From: Dipetalonema caudispina
Taxonomy: Eukaryota > Nematoda > Chromadorea > Rhabditida > Onchocercidae
DNA: 64,000 nucleotides
NCBI GenBank assembly: GCA_013365325.1
Contig: JABVXV010000015.1
Location: 179,159 to 243,158, forward strand
Direction of reading: 5' to 3'
The notes beneath the pieces are model-generated. The model did not search any database. It saw nothing but the letters and a program-made list of their open reading frames with translations, and had not been told where the DNA came from. Below are positions 13,101 to 27,474 of the stretch, in pieces; the stretch's first letter is position 1, and the number at the start of each line of letters is the position of its first letter. A program made the translations under genes and the position numbers.

Positions 13101-14757
13101 TGGTACTGCATATTGTACTGGATATGGTACAAGATGTAAACCATTATCGTTGAACATATAACTGATATCAACCTAGAAGAATACGATAGTTGAGGAAAAT
13201 CTTTTAAAAATTTTATCATATCATCGTGACATTCGATCTTAATTGGATACATTGATGCATGCATCACTTTCCGCCTTTTCTGTATCATGGAAATGTACCA
13301 TTTTTAAATCATTAAAAAGAACGATAAAATTTTCTCACTATTTTTTGATATATTCGGAAAATGAAACCTGACAGTTTCTCGTCAAAATATTCCATTCATT
13401 GACAGCCCAATGTACTGCCTCTTTATAATAAGGTAAATTATGATCGAAAATGATATGTCCACCCATATCCCAGAAAAATCCATTTTCATCCACAATTGTA
13501 CGACTCAATCCACCAGGTGATAACTCCTACATTGAGATGATGTAAACCTTGCAAAACTATTTGCAATCATTTCCAACAATTTACTTCAACAAATTATGAT
13601 TTGAAAAATAAATTAAATCAAATTAAAGGATAATTTAGATAGCTTTTCGTTTCATTTCCTCTTTCTACAAACTTCGATCGTCAAAATTTCTTATCCTTTT
13701 ATACTTCTATTAAAGATTTTTTGCTTTCAATTTTCATATCTTTTGCCGTTCTATGTTCCATTTTATCATTAAAGTTGACCCCAATGTTATCATTATCATT
13801 CTGGTTTTGCATTACAACATTAAAGTTGACCTTGTTGTATGGATTCTTTCAGTATAATAATAAGGAATAAATGCTCACTCTTTAATCGTTTCACATATTT
13901 CATATCATTACAAATAGGCCAATAAAGGCTATCATAGTTTTTTGGGAATTGAACTTTTACTAGGATTGGGATTGATAAGAGTTGTACAATTTTATCCATA
14001 GAACTTTAAAAGCTTAGTTTTAAAATTAGATTACCTTACTTTAGAACATTTAAAAAATTATGAATTGTTACACGTTGAAAAAGTTATCCGATTTTTTTTT
14101 CGGTTTTTTTTCTCTTTTCATCATCAAAGAAGTTCAAATATATTTTTATGCCTACACAAGATTTTCACTTCAAATACATTCTCTATAGTTGTTTTTCGTG
14201 ATCGTACCTTTTTGTAACACAATCATATTTCCGGCGTAATCCGGACAGATAATTAACTTTTTAATCCTTAAAATTCTCGAGATAATTTGTTGACTTTCGT
14301 TTAATGCCAGTAATTACTTATATGATAAATGTTCTTTCTATAATGTCGAATCAATACCATGTACTTTCAGTAAATTCAATTTTAAATTCAAATTTTACTG
14401 TTAAATAACTTTTAAAAGTATTTTTATTTTCTCACAAAAGTTTCATAACTTTCATTCACTTTCCCGATTATTTCATGGTTATGTGAGGTGGAATTTATAT
14501 AATATTTCAGTGATTTGCAATGAATGTGCAATAATAAGTGCAGGAATAAAATTGATAGCATAAAAACGATTTAAAGTGAAAATATGAATTCTATACGTTA
14601 TACAATTGATAAACCTCAAATATTAACATTAACTAACCTTTTCCAAAATAATTAACTCAACATTTTTAGTAACATCAATGTTATTATTTTGCAATTGATG
14701 AAGACGATAGGCTACACCGAGACCGGTTGGTGCTGCACCGATAACTACAATTTTCAT
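10198..14757 (-). CDS. glf-1: UDP-galactopyranose mutase
   Basis: Flavoenzyme interconverting UDP-galactopyranose and UDP-galactofuranose, the donor for surface galactofuranose glycans. Ten exons: 14757-14638, 13526-13368, 13172-13035, 12618-12526, 12315-12202, 11917-11795, 11469-11311, 11225-11031, 10744-10616 and 10395-10198 (475 residues). Visible motifs: FAD-binding GAAPTGLG (residues 7-14), GGHIIF (62-67), LVPYPVQ (107-113), VWTVKP at the start of exon 5, GTGSIW (227-232) and the C-terminal GRFGGWKYE block (about 431-439). All are hallmarks of this family. Length fits the nematode enzymes. All joins are phase 0. The intron after exon 3 has a GC donor (AAG|GCAAGT). The exon 6/7 join has no canonical donor: residues ...FGCE and VINID... 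must abut, yet the genomic text after GAG reads TCAAGT. Mammals lack this enzyme, and in worms it supports cuticle and surface integrity. Confidence 0.93.
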
Positions 14758-15177
14758 CAAGTAATTCGAAAACTTCTAAATCTAAAAAAAATTAATATGA
14801 ATCAAACAGTACAAAAGATATGACTCATCAAAAGAATATTTCAATTTTTCAACTGATCATGATTAAAATTTTGAAATGGTATAAAGAGATAGTTAAAGTT
14901 AGCAAATAAATAACTAATATTAATAAGCTATCAGCAAGAAAGAATATATGGGAGATAAATTAATCATTTGCTAATAAGAACAGATAGAAAGAGAATGGAA
15001 GGAATGATATGATATGATGATATGAAATTTTATAACAGATGGCTGTGACCCAAATTTGCAAGATATGTAATGAAGAATGAATATCATCTATTTTCCTGCA
15101 AAAGTATACTTCTATCTTACCCATATTATTTCTTGACCTGAATTATACCTGTTCGTTTTATTTTTCAACCTTCACTT

Positions 15178-15213
15178 TCTCTTTTTCTCTCACTCACTCT
15201 CTCTCTCTCTTTC
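15178..15213. repeat. CT-rich microsatellite
   Basis: A run of CT/CTCA dinucleotides and pyrimidines, on the plus strand, upstream of glf-1. Confidence 0.8.
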
Positions 15214-16241
15214 TCACCCATTGACTGGACAAACATTATACTTGAGTTATGAGTAGCAAAGCATATTTCATTAATTTACAATATTGCAGTAATTTTCACC
15301 GCTTTCTTAAAGCTCTTTTGATACAAATTCATGCAGCAATTACCATTTAAGCATAGCAAAAATTTCTACTATGTTCAGTGTATGTTTGAAATGAAAATTA
15401 TATTCAATTTCTATAAAAGAAGCCGAAGTGAAAAGTATTGAAAATTAGGAATGATTAACAATTGGAACTGGAAGTTTCAATAAGAATTAAAATTTTTAAT
15501 CAAAAATTTGTAAATTAAAAAAATTTTCTCTTTACATTTCTTTGCACTTAATTATTTGTTATTAACAATGGCATTTAAAGCCAATGAGCGAATCATACAA
15601 CTAGCCTCAATCAGGAAAATTTTTAGCACGAATTATAAATGCCTAACGAACTTTTAGGCTATTAAATATTGCTATACCTTTTAAGTTTACATAAACAATA
15701 TGTATGAAATGTCAAACAATTCATTCAAAAATTTTATAATTTTTTCTAATTTTTGAAATAAAAATAACACAACATAAAACATATGAATTCATACAGATTA
15801 CACTTGACCAATGAACCAAAGAAATCATTTCCAGAAGGTCCTGATATTTTCATCCAACAGCTGGAAAAAAAAAAAAAAAAAAACTACTTGACAATCTGGT
15901 TGAAAGTTAAAAGATTCAAAATTTTTAAATCTTACAACATAAAACGTAAGAATAAGGATAAATTTCCTTTTACTCTTAGCAGATATACTCAATTCTGAAA
16001 TTTTTAGGGATTTTAAAATTGCAAAAACTTTTCATCAAATGGAAATAGAGCAATATTGCACTGGCGAAAAGATATAACATAATATTATAATTTAAAGATT
16101 TGAAAAAAAAAAAAATCTAAACTAAGCGTGAATAATTTGAAAAATTGAAAAGTACAGTTGAAAATATATGTTGCAATTAATTTAGCAATTTTCTATTGAA
16201 AGTAATTTCCCAACAATTGTTAAGTTGAAAAGTGCGCTATA

Positions 16242-16245
<4 letters not shown>

Positions 16246-16286
<41 letters not shown>
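16246..16286. repeat. 41-base poly(A) tract
   Basis: The longest homopolymer seen in the window, an uninterrupted A run on the plus strand. It has no neighbouring insertion-element features and no visible target-site duplication. Confidence 0.85.
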
Positions 16287-16290
<4 letters not shown>

Positions 16291-17814
16291 AAAATTTATG
16301 GCTTGCTAGCAAACTTTAACGCTAGCAGTTAAAATGTTATATTCAGTGAAATATAAGATTTTAGTGAACACAACAATCTTTTAAGAGAATTATTAGTTCA
16401 AAAATTATGATACAGCTATATCTGAATGTGAATAATTTAAAATTAAATTTTGAATTCGTAGTTTAGTTAAGATGATTAAAGTAACCTATACTGCTTACTT
16501 ACTATTGTTAAGCGAAAATTACAACAAAGCATATCTAAGAATACTTGGAATTGATTTAGAAATTTTCATTGAAATTGGATCTTTTCGGAAAATCAATAAT
16601 TAAAATTTAATTGTACCAATATTGCTGCACTATAATACAACAAACGAATTGGACCTAATGCTGCTAACAACTGTTTTATTTCGCTAGCCTTCGTCCACGA
16701 TCGGATATTTGCTTATTCTGATATACGAATACCCTCAGCAATGTATTTTCGTACATTTTATGATCTCATTTGATCCAGGCGTTGTTTATGAAAATTTCAA
16801 AATTTTGGAAATATTCTTAAGCCGCATTTTTTACTTCCCCAATAGAATTGTTATTTTTCGAATTAGTACATCCGCTTCATTTCACTTACAGATTTTGTTA
16901 TACCTATTAGATCATCTGGAATTTTCCAATGAACACAAATTTTTTATCCTATTTCCCGCTCATCATGCTCTTCCTGTAAAGCGGGAAGCAAGCCGAGAGA
17001 TTCTGAATCCCTTTACAACTGTCATCATTTTTGTATTTGGTATTTATTTATTGCTTAATGACATATTTATTTCGTGATAGCTTAGCTTTGCATAATTTTT
17101 GTTTAAATTATTAATTTTTTGAAAAATTTTCACCTGCTTTTGTTCTGCATTTGCAAAAGTTCAAGCTATCATTCCCTACACGTTGTAATTTTAATACAGC
17201 GGCCCGTTTGTTTTTAATTTTATTCTGAACTATAAAATTCGCTTACACATAAATGCAACAACCATTGTGTCATGTTTGAAAGCCGTAGTTAATGGAAAGG
17301 CCTTTTGCTTAATTCATTTTAATCATTAAATTTTCATCCAATTTACTGACAGTCTAATTTCATTTTAAAAGTTTTAAATTATATCATTTAGTTTTAATCA
17401 TTGCAGAGATCACAAGCTTAATTCCTACTGCTAATTGCATATTTATCTGGCTAATCTTAAACAAGTCTTTTCAACGTGCGTCAATTTGAAGTTTTGGTAC
17501 ACTTAGCACGGACTTGAAAAATATCAGCTCAAGTCCTCTCGTAAAACGTCACTGATCCGAGTGATTATTTCCTGCATATGGAAGTAGGCATCTAATACAG
17601 ATTCCAAATTTCAAAATGGATTCGATAGTTAAGTATATAAAAAAAAAAAAAAAAAACTTTAGTCATAGACTTTGAAAACCGTTTTGTTTTTTTCTTTTTT
17701 TTTTTGCATATTAATGCAAAAAAAAAAAAAATTAGAAATAGATAATTTTATGTGAAATTCAATTCCCAAATCTGAATTAAAGAAGTTAATGAAACTAATA
17801 ATTATAATTTTTAG

Positions 17815-18582
17815 TGATAAGAAATTTTACAATAGTATCAAAACGGCCAGTTTTACGTACAACTCGAACCCAACGAAATAAGAATTTGAAGGGAAAAAAT
17901 GCGACACCTCCAATACCAAATATGTCATCGGTGATGGAAATGAATGAAAGCAAGGTTAGTTAATACTTATACACTTAAATTAATTAAATCATTGGCATTT
18001 ATAAATTCTTAGCTAACATTCCAGCACTATTTGAATGCCTCGAAATAGCTATTTCATACTTAATTCTACTATTTTCGTGAATTAAATATTTAAAGTTGAT
18101 GCAACAAGTCATAAATTAAATTTAAATTTATACCTAAGTAACATATGTGAATGATGGGAATATAATGAAGTGAAAAAAGTTATGATCTAAGTGTGTGAAA
18201 TGCATGAAATTTGGAGCAATATGACGGAATTTGAAACAGTCTTCAACGAACTAAGAAGTAAACTTTTGAATAATTTGATATTTTGTTGAAATTTCATATG
18301 AAATATTGAAAATGATCACTTATTAGCACTAGGAAAAACTTCTAGTAGTGGGAAATATGTAGTTGTTGAATACCTGAAATGCATTCACATCTAAATTTGA
18401 GATTTCCGAAAAAAAAGAATTAAATAATTTTCTTTTTTCTGCCGCAAGTCTAACAATGTGTCACCTTATAAAGATATCAATTTTTATTGAATTCAAAGAT
18501 TTTGCTGTTCAAGAATAGAAAATTCAATTTCTTTTGACGGAATGTAAACATTTTTCGTCTTTGTCTACTACTACTACTCCAT

Positions 18583-18623
<41 letters not shown>

Positions 18624-19693
18624 TATTTTCACATTTTTCTTGTCGTTGTTATGTGACAATTTTTAAATCACATTCATTTACCATTATCAACTTTTCATAG
18701 AAATTCGATTTTTTCAACTAAAATTTAAATTTTTATTTTCAAAGATTTGTAAAAAAAAAAAGAAATTGTTGTTAACATTATGTTTTTATGACATGAAAAA
18801 AATAAAAAAATCATTTTCCCAACAATGATATAGTCATTTTACCTCTCAACAATTAGTATCAACAATTAATGGCAAAGTATAAATTATTCCCACACATATA
18901 CATTTTATCAACTAGGTTATGTCATCGAAATATTACTGACCTCATCTTATCTTTTTTGAATAGCACATTGTCATTTATGTGTATATGTGTGTGTGTGTGT
19001 AAAGTAAAAAGATAAGATCATTAAAGTGATCGGTGATATGATCGATCTCGACAACATATCTGATCTTTTCGCTACAATAAGAAAAATGACATATGTATTC
19101 CAATTATTCATTCATTCCAACTACAATTGTTAAATTTTGGCCTAAAAATGAATGTAAATAGATGGGAAAAAGCTATCATACTGTTTGCTATTATTACTAC
19201 TATTAATATTTTTTTTACAGTAATATTGCAATATGAAAAAATTTATTTTCTTAACATTTCGAAAGTATACAATGCTTGGAAATAGCTTTATCGATTAATT
19301 AATTTTTAGCATTTCGATATTATTTCAGTACTCTTTAAAATTGATTTCAATATCAATTAACATGTAAAAAATTCGATGCATGATATTGAAGCATATGCAA
19401 TATTAGCTATATTATATATATACATTTAATATGAACAATGACATTTAGTTGGAAACTTATCAGTAGGCTTATCTGTCACATTCTAATGTTGATAAGGGAC
19501 CATTGAACTGACGCTTGAGTAGAAAATTTCACCTTCACTCCAATTGAACATTAAAATTCCTTTACATGCCCTCATTTGATATTGTTGATAACAAAATGTC
19601 GTTGGTAGTAAGGACATGATGTTAATATATGCACGAGTAGATAAACTTTCTTTCTTTTTCCCCAATTTCATAGTTTCTTTTATCATTTTTAAA

Positions 19694-19726
<33 letters not shown>

Positions 19727-22700
19727 AAAAAGCAAACTGAAAAAAAAGGAAAGGGAGGGAATCATCTGCATAAATTTAACCATTCTATACCTATCCTAAT
19801 ACAATATCCGAAATTAAACGCATACTTTATTAGAATAAGTATGGTTAACAAATTAAGTATTTTTTTTAGTATAATTCGTTTCATATTTCAAAATTTTTCG
19901 ATAAGATTTATCGATTAAAATTACATATTGGATAGATAAACAAAAATTTGAACTAATTTATGTTGCTAAATAAGATTAATGTCTAAGTAATATTTGCTCT
20001 TATCGGTTGTAAATATGATGATGAAAAGGAAGTGATAATACAATCATCTGAGGATTTCGAAATTCGTAAAATGCCATATGACAATTTGTCAGTTATCATT
20101 TCAAGCTGATTTAGAAATCTTCACTAATTACAATTAATTTGAAATATCAAATTCTTCTTCCTGCAACAATTTACCGCGTATCAGAATTTACAGTATTAAT
20201 TTTGCAGTACTACTGTCTATTATTTTATGAAAAATGAGACAAATAATCTTCAATTTTTAATTAAATTTTTAATTAGCTTTTAAGAAACTACTCCTTTTTA
20301 TGAACAGATACCATTCCTAAGACTTGAAAATATACTGTAAATTTACGATTTTTGAGGAAATTTCACGATTTCAAAGAATTTTACTATTTTCTTGCTCATA
20401 TAATTGATATTTGAGCTATATTTTTCATTCAGATTAATCCAATCAGTAAATATATTTCATATTTGATTATCCCTGTATACTATTATTCCAGCTAATTTTT
20501 TCCAGTGAAATTTAATTCAAACCATATTTTTGTCGTACTAATCAAACTGTTTTATTCTAATTATTCCCATGATATAAATTAACAATTAGCCCAAGAAATA
20601 ATTAATTCCTGGAAATCTAATTTGATATTGGCTAATTTCGATCATTCTAAGACAAAGATAAAATATTCAGGTTAAAGTTAAAAGAACCATTCTCATCTAA
20701 CTTTTTTCCTCTTTTTTTTTTTTTTCCACCAATTTACGATCATTCAATTCATTCATCAAATATTTTATCTTGATGATTCATCACTAACTTCACCATTTTT
20801 AATAATTTCACTATTGTTGAAGGCAAATGACACTATCTGTAGGAAAAATGTATTAATGCTAACAGAGAATATTAGTAGAATGATTTCAATATATTGATCG
20901 CAAAAATTTTGATCTTTCTTACTAAATGGAATTGGAAATTTATTTCTGACAAAATAATACAAAACAATTTTGTATGTTTTTAGTATGAATACATTTTGAA
21001 AATTGTCATAATTCTTTTAATAATTCACTTGCAACAACAAATCATCAAATGACAGGAAATGATGTAGTAAATTTGTTTATGACAATATGCAAAAATTAAA
21101 ATAGATGACAAATTTTGCATTCATCAAAAGCTCAATTATTTTAGATTATCAATTATTATGCTTAATTAGCAAATGGTATTTGTGCTTTCATTTCTGATCA
21201 TAGTAAAATTTTTCGAATTAATTTAAGACAAAAAGAAATGTTTGCTATGCTTACAATGATTGAGCAATAAATAAGTAAATTTTACATTTCATTATTTAAT
21301 ATACTATATATTTAAACATAGAGTATTAAATCGATTAAAGCTTTTTTTTTTTTTTTTTGCTTCATTCCTTTCACAATTCAAAGAGATGAATGAATGGACA
21401 TTTGACTAATGGATGATATCGTTGAATGAGTTATGTATCTACCTGCTAAGGTCACTGCTGCGACAACATCACATCATTGGCTTTTTCAATACAGGTGTCT
21501 TCATAAATATTATTCGAGAATATAGTGCTCCTGTACCTTGTATTTTTTTTTTCCTTCAATAATTGTAATATGTTTATAATTTATTTAATTAATCCGAATA
21601 GAATTCAAGTTAGTTAAAATTTAGAATATCATCTTATTATTCATAATTTGTTCAATTAGATTGAGCAAAATTCAATTCAGTTATAATTTAATTAATTTAT
21701 ATAATTTATTCAATTACCTTGAACAAATTTTAACTCGATTTTAATTTAAAATTTAAATCATTTACAATTTGCTTAATTACTACATTAAACGAAATTTGAT
21801 TCGGTTGCAGTTTATTTAATTATCTCAAGAAAAATTTAATTTGTTTGCAATTTAAATTTAATTTATTTGCAATTTAATCAATTATATTAAAGAACATTAA
21901 CTAATATTATAGGTTTTAGAAAAACACCATCATTTTTTTTTTTTTTTTTTCCTATACCAAAGTGGGTAAGGCAATTAATTAACCAATCAATCGATTGCTC
22001 TCTCTCTCTTCTTTCTCTCTCTCTCTTCAAATATTCCATATTTGCATAAAGGATTGAATTACAAAAAATGATTGCACACCTTGATCCTGAATTAATTATT
22101 TCCCATGTATTTTCAAGATAGATCTTTATAGCTAAATGTGTTTGTTTCAAATAATTTATATTTGTTGAAAAAATGCTAATCGTTGAGAGATCGATTTTAC
22201 ATATGCTATTGCCACTCCTGAATTATTCATTTGATAGGGCCTATTCGCAAGAGTTTTTCAAATTTTTTGGAAATATGAATTAGTTTATTAGTTTTCCCAT
22301 CACTTAAAATGTTTGGCAACCATTTGATTCATCAAAAGTTCTCCATGTTATAAAATAAATTTATCAGGCAATTGTTAAATTTTCATAATCATCTGAAGTT
22401 TGAAAATTCACAAAGTTTTCCATTTCCACTGTAGGAATAGGACAAAAATTTGATTGCTCAACTTGGAAATCATTGTTTTGAATTGCAAATAAAATTTTAA
22501 TTAATTTTCCATTTCATATTAGTGAATTCCATTCTTAAACATCATCAAATCGCTTTTTTTTTTGTCACTGCATTAAAATTAAGTCTTTCATCTTAATATA
22601 TTTAAAGTGTTCCGAATTTAGTTGAGAATTCTTACTTACTGCTTTCTTTAGAAAAACCCTATTTTGAATAAGTTCAATTAAATAAATATATAAAATTCGA

Positions 22701-23069
22701 TTTATTCCAGTACACCGTATTAATCATTTATCATTTAACTGCGATCCATTTTTCCAAAACTTTCCATTCTTTTTCTTCATCTTTAAATTATTCCATTTAC
22801 GAATCGTTTTTTTTTTTATCTTTTTAAATATCCGCTGTACCTGTTTATCAAGTTTATGCGATATGTTTGTTATCTGTTAAAGTTCATTTGAAACTTAGGT
22901 ATTACTACAATGCAACATTTGCATTATTCCCGTCGTATCCTGTTTTCATCAAGAACTCTCTCAGACAAACCACAACATTTCCAAATTCGATGAAACGTCT
23001 TCTACGTCGACGAATATTTATGACTGCGGACGAGCAATTCCGCTTGTTGATGAAGAGTATAAAGAATGA
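17815..23069 (+). CDS. Two orphan exons, unidentified protein (partial)
   Basis: Exon A, 17815-17954, has a TTTTTAG acceptor and a GTTAGT donor. It encodes a basic/polar stretch (SKRPVLRTTRTQRNKN...MSSVMEMNESK). Exon B begins at 22899 behind AACTTAG. Read in phase with exon A it gives a Cys-containing then acidic/polar tail (NISKFDETSSTSTNIYDCG) and stops at 23069. Exon B is also open in another frame (YYYNATFALFPSYP...) up to a good CAG|GTTTGT donor at 23079/23080. That frame continues through a TTTTCAG acceptor at 23771 and stops at 23840. Which frame is real cannot be settled by eye. No start exon was found and I recognise no family. The composition suggests a cytoplasmic tail, but this is a guess. 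The implied intron is 4.9 kb. Confidence 0.3.
18566..18622. repeat. (ACT)n microsatellite
   Basis: Trinucleotide repeat CTACTACTA... with one interruption (CCATT), about 18 units. Confidence 0.9.
18979..19001. repeat. (GT)n microsatellite, short
   Basis: Interrupted GT dinucleotide run on the plus strand. Confidence 0.75.
21575..21900 (+). repeat. Degenerate A+T-rich tandem array
   Basis: A motif of the type TTTATTCAATTAnnTTGAnCAAATTTnA..TTnnAATTT recurs about six times with unit lengths of roughly 40-60 bases and much drift. No coding potential was seen in any frame. Confidence 0.5.
21996..22026. repeat. (CT)n microsatellite
   Basis: Two CT dinucleotide runs separated by TTCTTT. Confidence 0.85.
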
Positions 23070-26000
23070 AACTAATCAGGTTTGTAAATTATTGGTACCT
23101 TTGAGATAATCTTATATGATCCATTTGTAATGCCTAACGACGAAATCCTACCGCTTCAATGATTTCATCTTATAAATATTACAAATTAGCTTCACTTAAT
23201 TCAAGAAAAGCCTTAACCTATAACCTTTCTAGCAGAGCTAATACAACTTCTTCTTTACATCGTCATACAATCAACTAATAATTCATTACATTTGATGAAT
23301 GCATTATCATAATTTATACGATTGAATAATTTATATCAAACTTCTCTCTGAATATCCGTTTTAAGCATCTTCCCTCTGATGTTGACAATTTCATCTTTTC
23401 CATATATTCATGTTTTCCTACCTTAACAATTATAATAAACAATATTTTGTTCTCTAATTTTGTTTTCCTTTCTGATTCCGCATACTTTTTCGTCATAAAA
23501 TTTAAAATTCAATAAGTCAAGTAAATTAAAATATTAAATCCAATAATAATACTGTATAATGTCTGACGTAGTATCCATCAAAAGATACATTGCAGTGCAG
23601 TTATAAGCTGATTTTTAGTTCTAACATTCATAATTAAATCGGAAGATGGATGAAAATTGGAAATTAAACTTGTTTCGATGCATATAACGCATATTAATTT
23701 AGCAATCATCTTAATTTCACTAAAATTTTCTACTTTAATTATTGATAACTATTGAATGAGTTAATTTTCAGATCTATCATATCCAAAATAACAATAGCGA
23801 AATTTGCATTTCCATGACACAATCATGGCATTATGAGTAATGGTACTGATATTACCAAGGTATCAATATCGTTTCACCTTCACTGTCACCTAATGTGAAA
23901 CCATTAAAAATCGATAAAAATTACCATAACAAAGGCCATTAAAGTGTGAAATACACAGAAGTCAATGACCTTATTATGTTGATTCCACCAACATTCTTTC
24001 CTTTTTATGTCGGCATCATTTTTATTTTGACCCCTATAAAGAGAAGATAAAAAAAAAAAAAGAAAAAAATTTAAGAAAGAAAAAAAAATTATTCCACAAT
24101 CTGATTACAAATAAAATTCTTGAAATTTTATAAAAATCAATATTTATGCATACATTTACAATCTCACTTTCACATCATTTGATTCATAGAAAGTTTAGAA
24201 AATTTGTAAACATAATTGTTGACGTACGTGAATTTGCTCATCCTTTGTTTGTTTACGTTTTATATCTTTGATCTATTGGAATCAATATTCAATAGAATGA
24301 TGAATGCACTTCCAATTGATTGCTCGACTGTAGAATATACAATCATACACATACCTGTAAACATTTCAATAGGAGCTCATAAATAATCTTTGATTTATTT
24401 CACTTTCCGGTTGAATTATTTACTTGAAATTCATTTCAAATATTTAAAGCATTAAAGAGAATAGGTCGAATTATCGTATGATTGAATGTTTTTTTATTCA
24501 TTGTTACATTTGAATTTTTTTTTTTTTTTTCTTCAAATTTCTTTAATGATTAGAATAACAGTACGGAAGATATGTGCATTCATTAGCCGGAAAAAGAAAT
24601 GAGTTGGAATTGTTATATATGATGATTGTTTTTTAATCTTTTTCCGGTATTTCCTGAAATTTGCTCTGATCATTTTACTACTGTTAGTATGATACTTTCC
24701 TTCAATTTTTTTTTTTTTTGTTCGGCAATTTGTAAAACGAAAAGATCGAAGGTTGTACAAGCCGTACTCTCGAAGATATATGCCAATTTTAAAAGCAAAT
24801 TTAGCCTCATAGCATTCGGTTGTTGCTATCCCTATTAACTTTACTAATTCTGCTATTACTACTATATCATTTACTTATTACTATCCAACAAAAAAAAAAA
24901 AAAAAAAAAAAAAAAATCCTTTTAGCTATTAAAATTTTAATTAAATTGAATTTCTTTCTTTTTTTTTTTTTTTGAATTTAATAGTAGAATCGAATATTAC
25001 TAATAATTGTTTATTCTGTAATTTAACATTTAAAATGAGTATAAATTTGGTAAGCTGCATGTTTTTTGCTGATAAATTATCATTAAATATGAGTTTTTTT
25101 TTTTTTTTTTTCGTATTCTCAATTAAATGTAATTAAACGTATTTGTAATTAAACGTAGATTTTTTTTGTTTCCATCGTAAGAATATCTGTATTCAAGTGA
25201 ATATAAATTTAGAATTCGTAGGTTTCTTTTATAAATGAATTTTCATTTTATAAATAAAGAAATTAGCATTAAACTTTATATTATTATTAAACTTTTGCGG
25301 TTATTGTTCATTTGAATATTTTCATGATTGTTTATAAAAAGGAAGGTTAAAAGATTTAACGAAAAGATAGACAAAAATTGATTAATTAAGCAATAAGTTG
25401 AAAAAATTAGCGAAATGAAAAGAATTGAACAAAAAAAAAAAAACAATCTAAGCTAATCATTATTTCATTCCTATCTATTTGGTTTGAACTGTATGATTTT
25501 CTAACCTAAAGAAATTTTTGTTAAAATCCCTTCCTATAATCATCTACTAAAAAAAAAAAAAAAATGGTTAGGAACAGATCGATAATTTATGTTGAGGAAC
25601 CAACTGCGAACTTTTACTTTTTAAATTTGTTTAATGCCTAAGGGAAAATATTAATGCTCATTCGTTTGTTGTCACTTCGTCAGCAATTTCTATATGAATT
25701 TTAAATTTTATTTTCTCTTAAAAAACTCATATTAAAATTATTTCATGCATTTTTGCATAATTTTTCATAAATGAAAAATTTTTTAAAGAAAGAAAAAACT
25801 TCTAAAATCTGTCATCTTTTCTTTTAAAACTTGTTGATATATATACAATTGAAATGTTTACTTACTATTATGAGAAGATGTAAGACACACTTCACATTTT
25901 TCAATGGTTTTTTTTTTTTTTCTTTTTATAAATTGATTTCACGAATTATAGCTACAGAACTATATATACAACGACGATATGCTTCAAAATTATTCTTTTG

Positions 26001-26338
26001 ACGATTATCATATGTCGTGTTGAAATTATGCAAAATTATTCGGACAAATAAAATGAAATTATTTCATTAATTTTAGACAAAAATGAGAAATGAAATGAGT
26101 GATAAATTAAACTGCTAACATTATTACATGTAACAATATTTTTGTTTACACTATTTTTCATCGTTGAAGGAATAGTCTTATAAGCTTTTACCTATCTTGT
26201 GATCTATTCTTAATTCAGGAATACCTAGAAATTTATGCTCGTTTCTTTTTTTTCTTTTTCTTTTTTTTATTATTGTTTACTGATTGGTAACAGCTAATGG
26301 TGTTGCTATTGTCACCATTACCCATCCTTATTGTGGTT

Positions 26339-26370
<32 letters not shown>

Positions 26371-27474
26371 ATTCAATGAGCTGTTTGATTTGAACATATT
26401 TGTTTTTCGTATCTTTCAAAATTCCTTCCTCGTCAATTTTCCCATCAAAACTACGGAATTTTTCACTTAATATTCTTCAACTTGTCAAGGACTTCTTAAC
26501 AATAGCAATGATTATCTAATGTTAAACATTTCAGATTAGTGAGAAAGTAATTATTATTGGAAATTCCTTACTGGCATTTTTTTTTTCGAATCTAAATTGT
26601 CGAATTTTTTTTTTTTTTTTTTTTTTTTGTCAGTTTAAGTTACAAATTTGATTAATCTTATTTGTGTAACATTTAACCTTTGTTTATTTATTTACTTCAT
26701 TGCAAATAGAGAATCAATAGGAAATATTTTAGTATATTTCAAATTATAATACCATACTTAAATATATTGATATAAGACGATGGCTTTTATGGAAATGATT
26801 GATATTTGTTAGATTAACTAAGAGTAAGAGGAAAGATCGCACAAAGATCGAAAAATTAATGAAAGTGATTAAATTATTCATAGTTTTAATTGATGTTATT
26901 TATTGCTTACGACATTGTTTTGTTATAATGGATAATTGCCATTACTATTAAACATCTTTAGGTTGTATAGTTAAAAATGGACGAAAGGCATTGGTCAGTA
27001 AATTATTCTAAAATGTTAACAATTTTTCATTCATTTATTTGCATTTCGTTAAAGGGACTGACTTATAAAATGTCCCAACATTTATTTTTGGAATTGTAAG
27101 GAAAGGAAAAATAGTAAATGTTATATCAAAGTCCGATCAGATCAGTTACCCTAAACTTTTCTGATGTTTGAAGATTTTACGATGGCAATAAACCTTTTTG
27201 GATGGTCGAAAGTTATTGTTCACGAAGGATTTGTTTATTGTTCTAGGCATTTATAGCATAAATCTTATAGGTATAGTTAAAATTTTAGGCATAATTTCTC
27301 TCATTTAATATTGCAGATATTCTAATATTAGTTTAACAATTCAAATATTGCCTTTTTATTCGTATTTAGTTGGAAATTTTTTCTTTTTTTTTTATTCCCA
27401 TCGACGAAATAATGAACTATTTTTCATGCAAATTGTTTTATAAATTTCATTTCTTTAAAAAAAATAGCAAATAT

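Larger units (their letters stand above)
14758..17814. other. A+T-rich region upstream of glf-1
   Basis: Upstream of the glf-1 start. It contains a CT-rich microsatellite, a 41-base poly(A) tract and no convincing exon. An uninterrupted 122-residue frame at 16709-17077 (plus) ends in a hydrophobic segment. It has no family resemblance I can name and may be chance. Confidence 0.5.

Noticed and set aside
16709..17077. 122-residue plus-strand open frame with a hydrophobic end
   Set aside because: No recognisable family, and no compelling splice partner. Kept only as a note in the region entry.
19616..19918. 100-residue frame across a poly(A) run
   Set aside because: The run reads as about a dozen lysines. 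The flanks are not protein-like, and the opposite strand is equally unconvincing.
20765..20962. Minus-strand 65-residue frame with a membrane-like segment
   Set aside because: A+T-rich DNA often encodes hydrophobic runs. No splice context or family support.
26961..26985. Match to the 3' half of let-7 (TAGGTTGTATAGTT)
   Set aside because: The functional 5' seed of let-7 is absent and no complementary arm folds with it. Likely chance.
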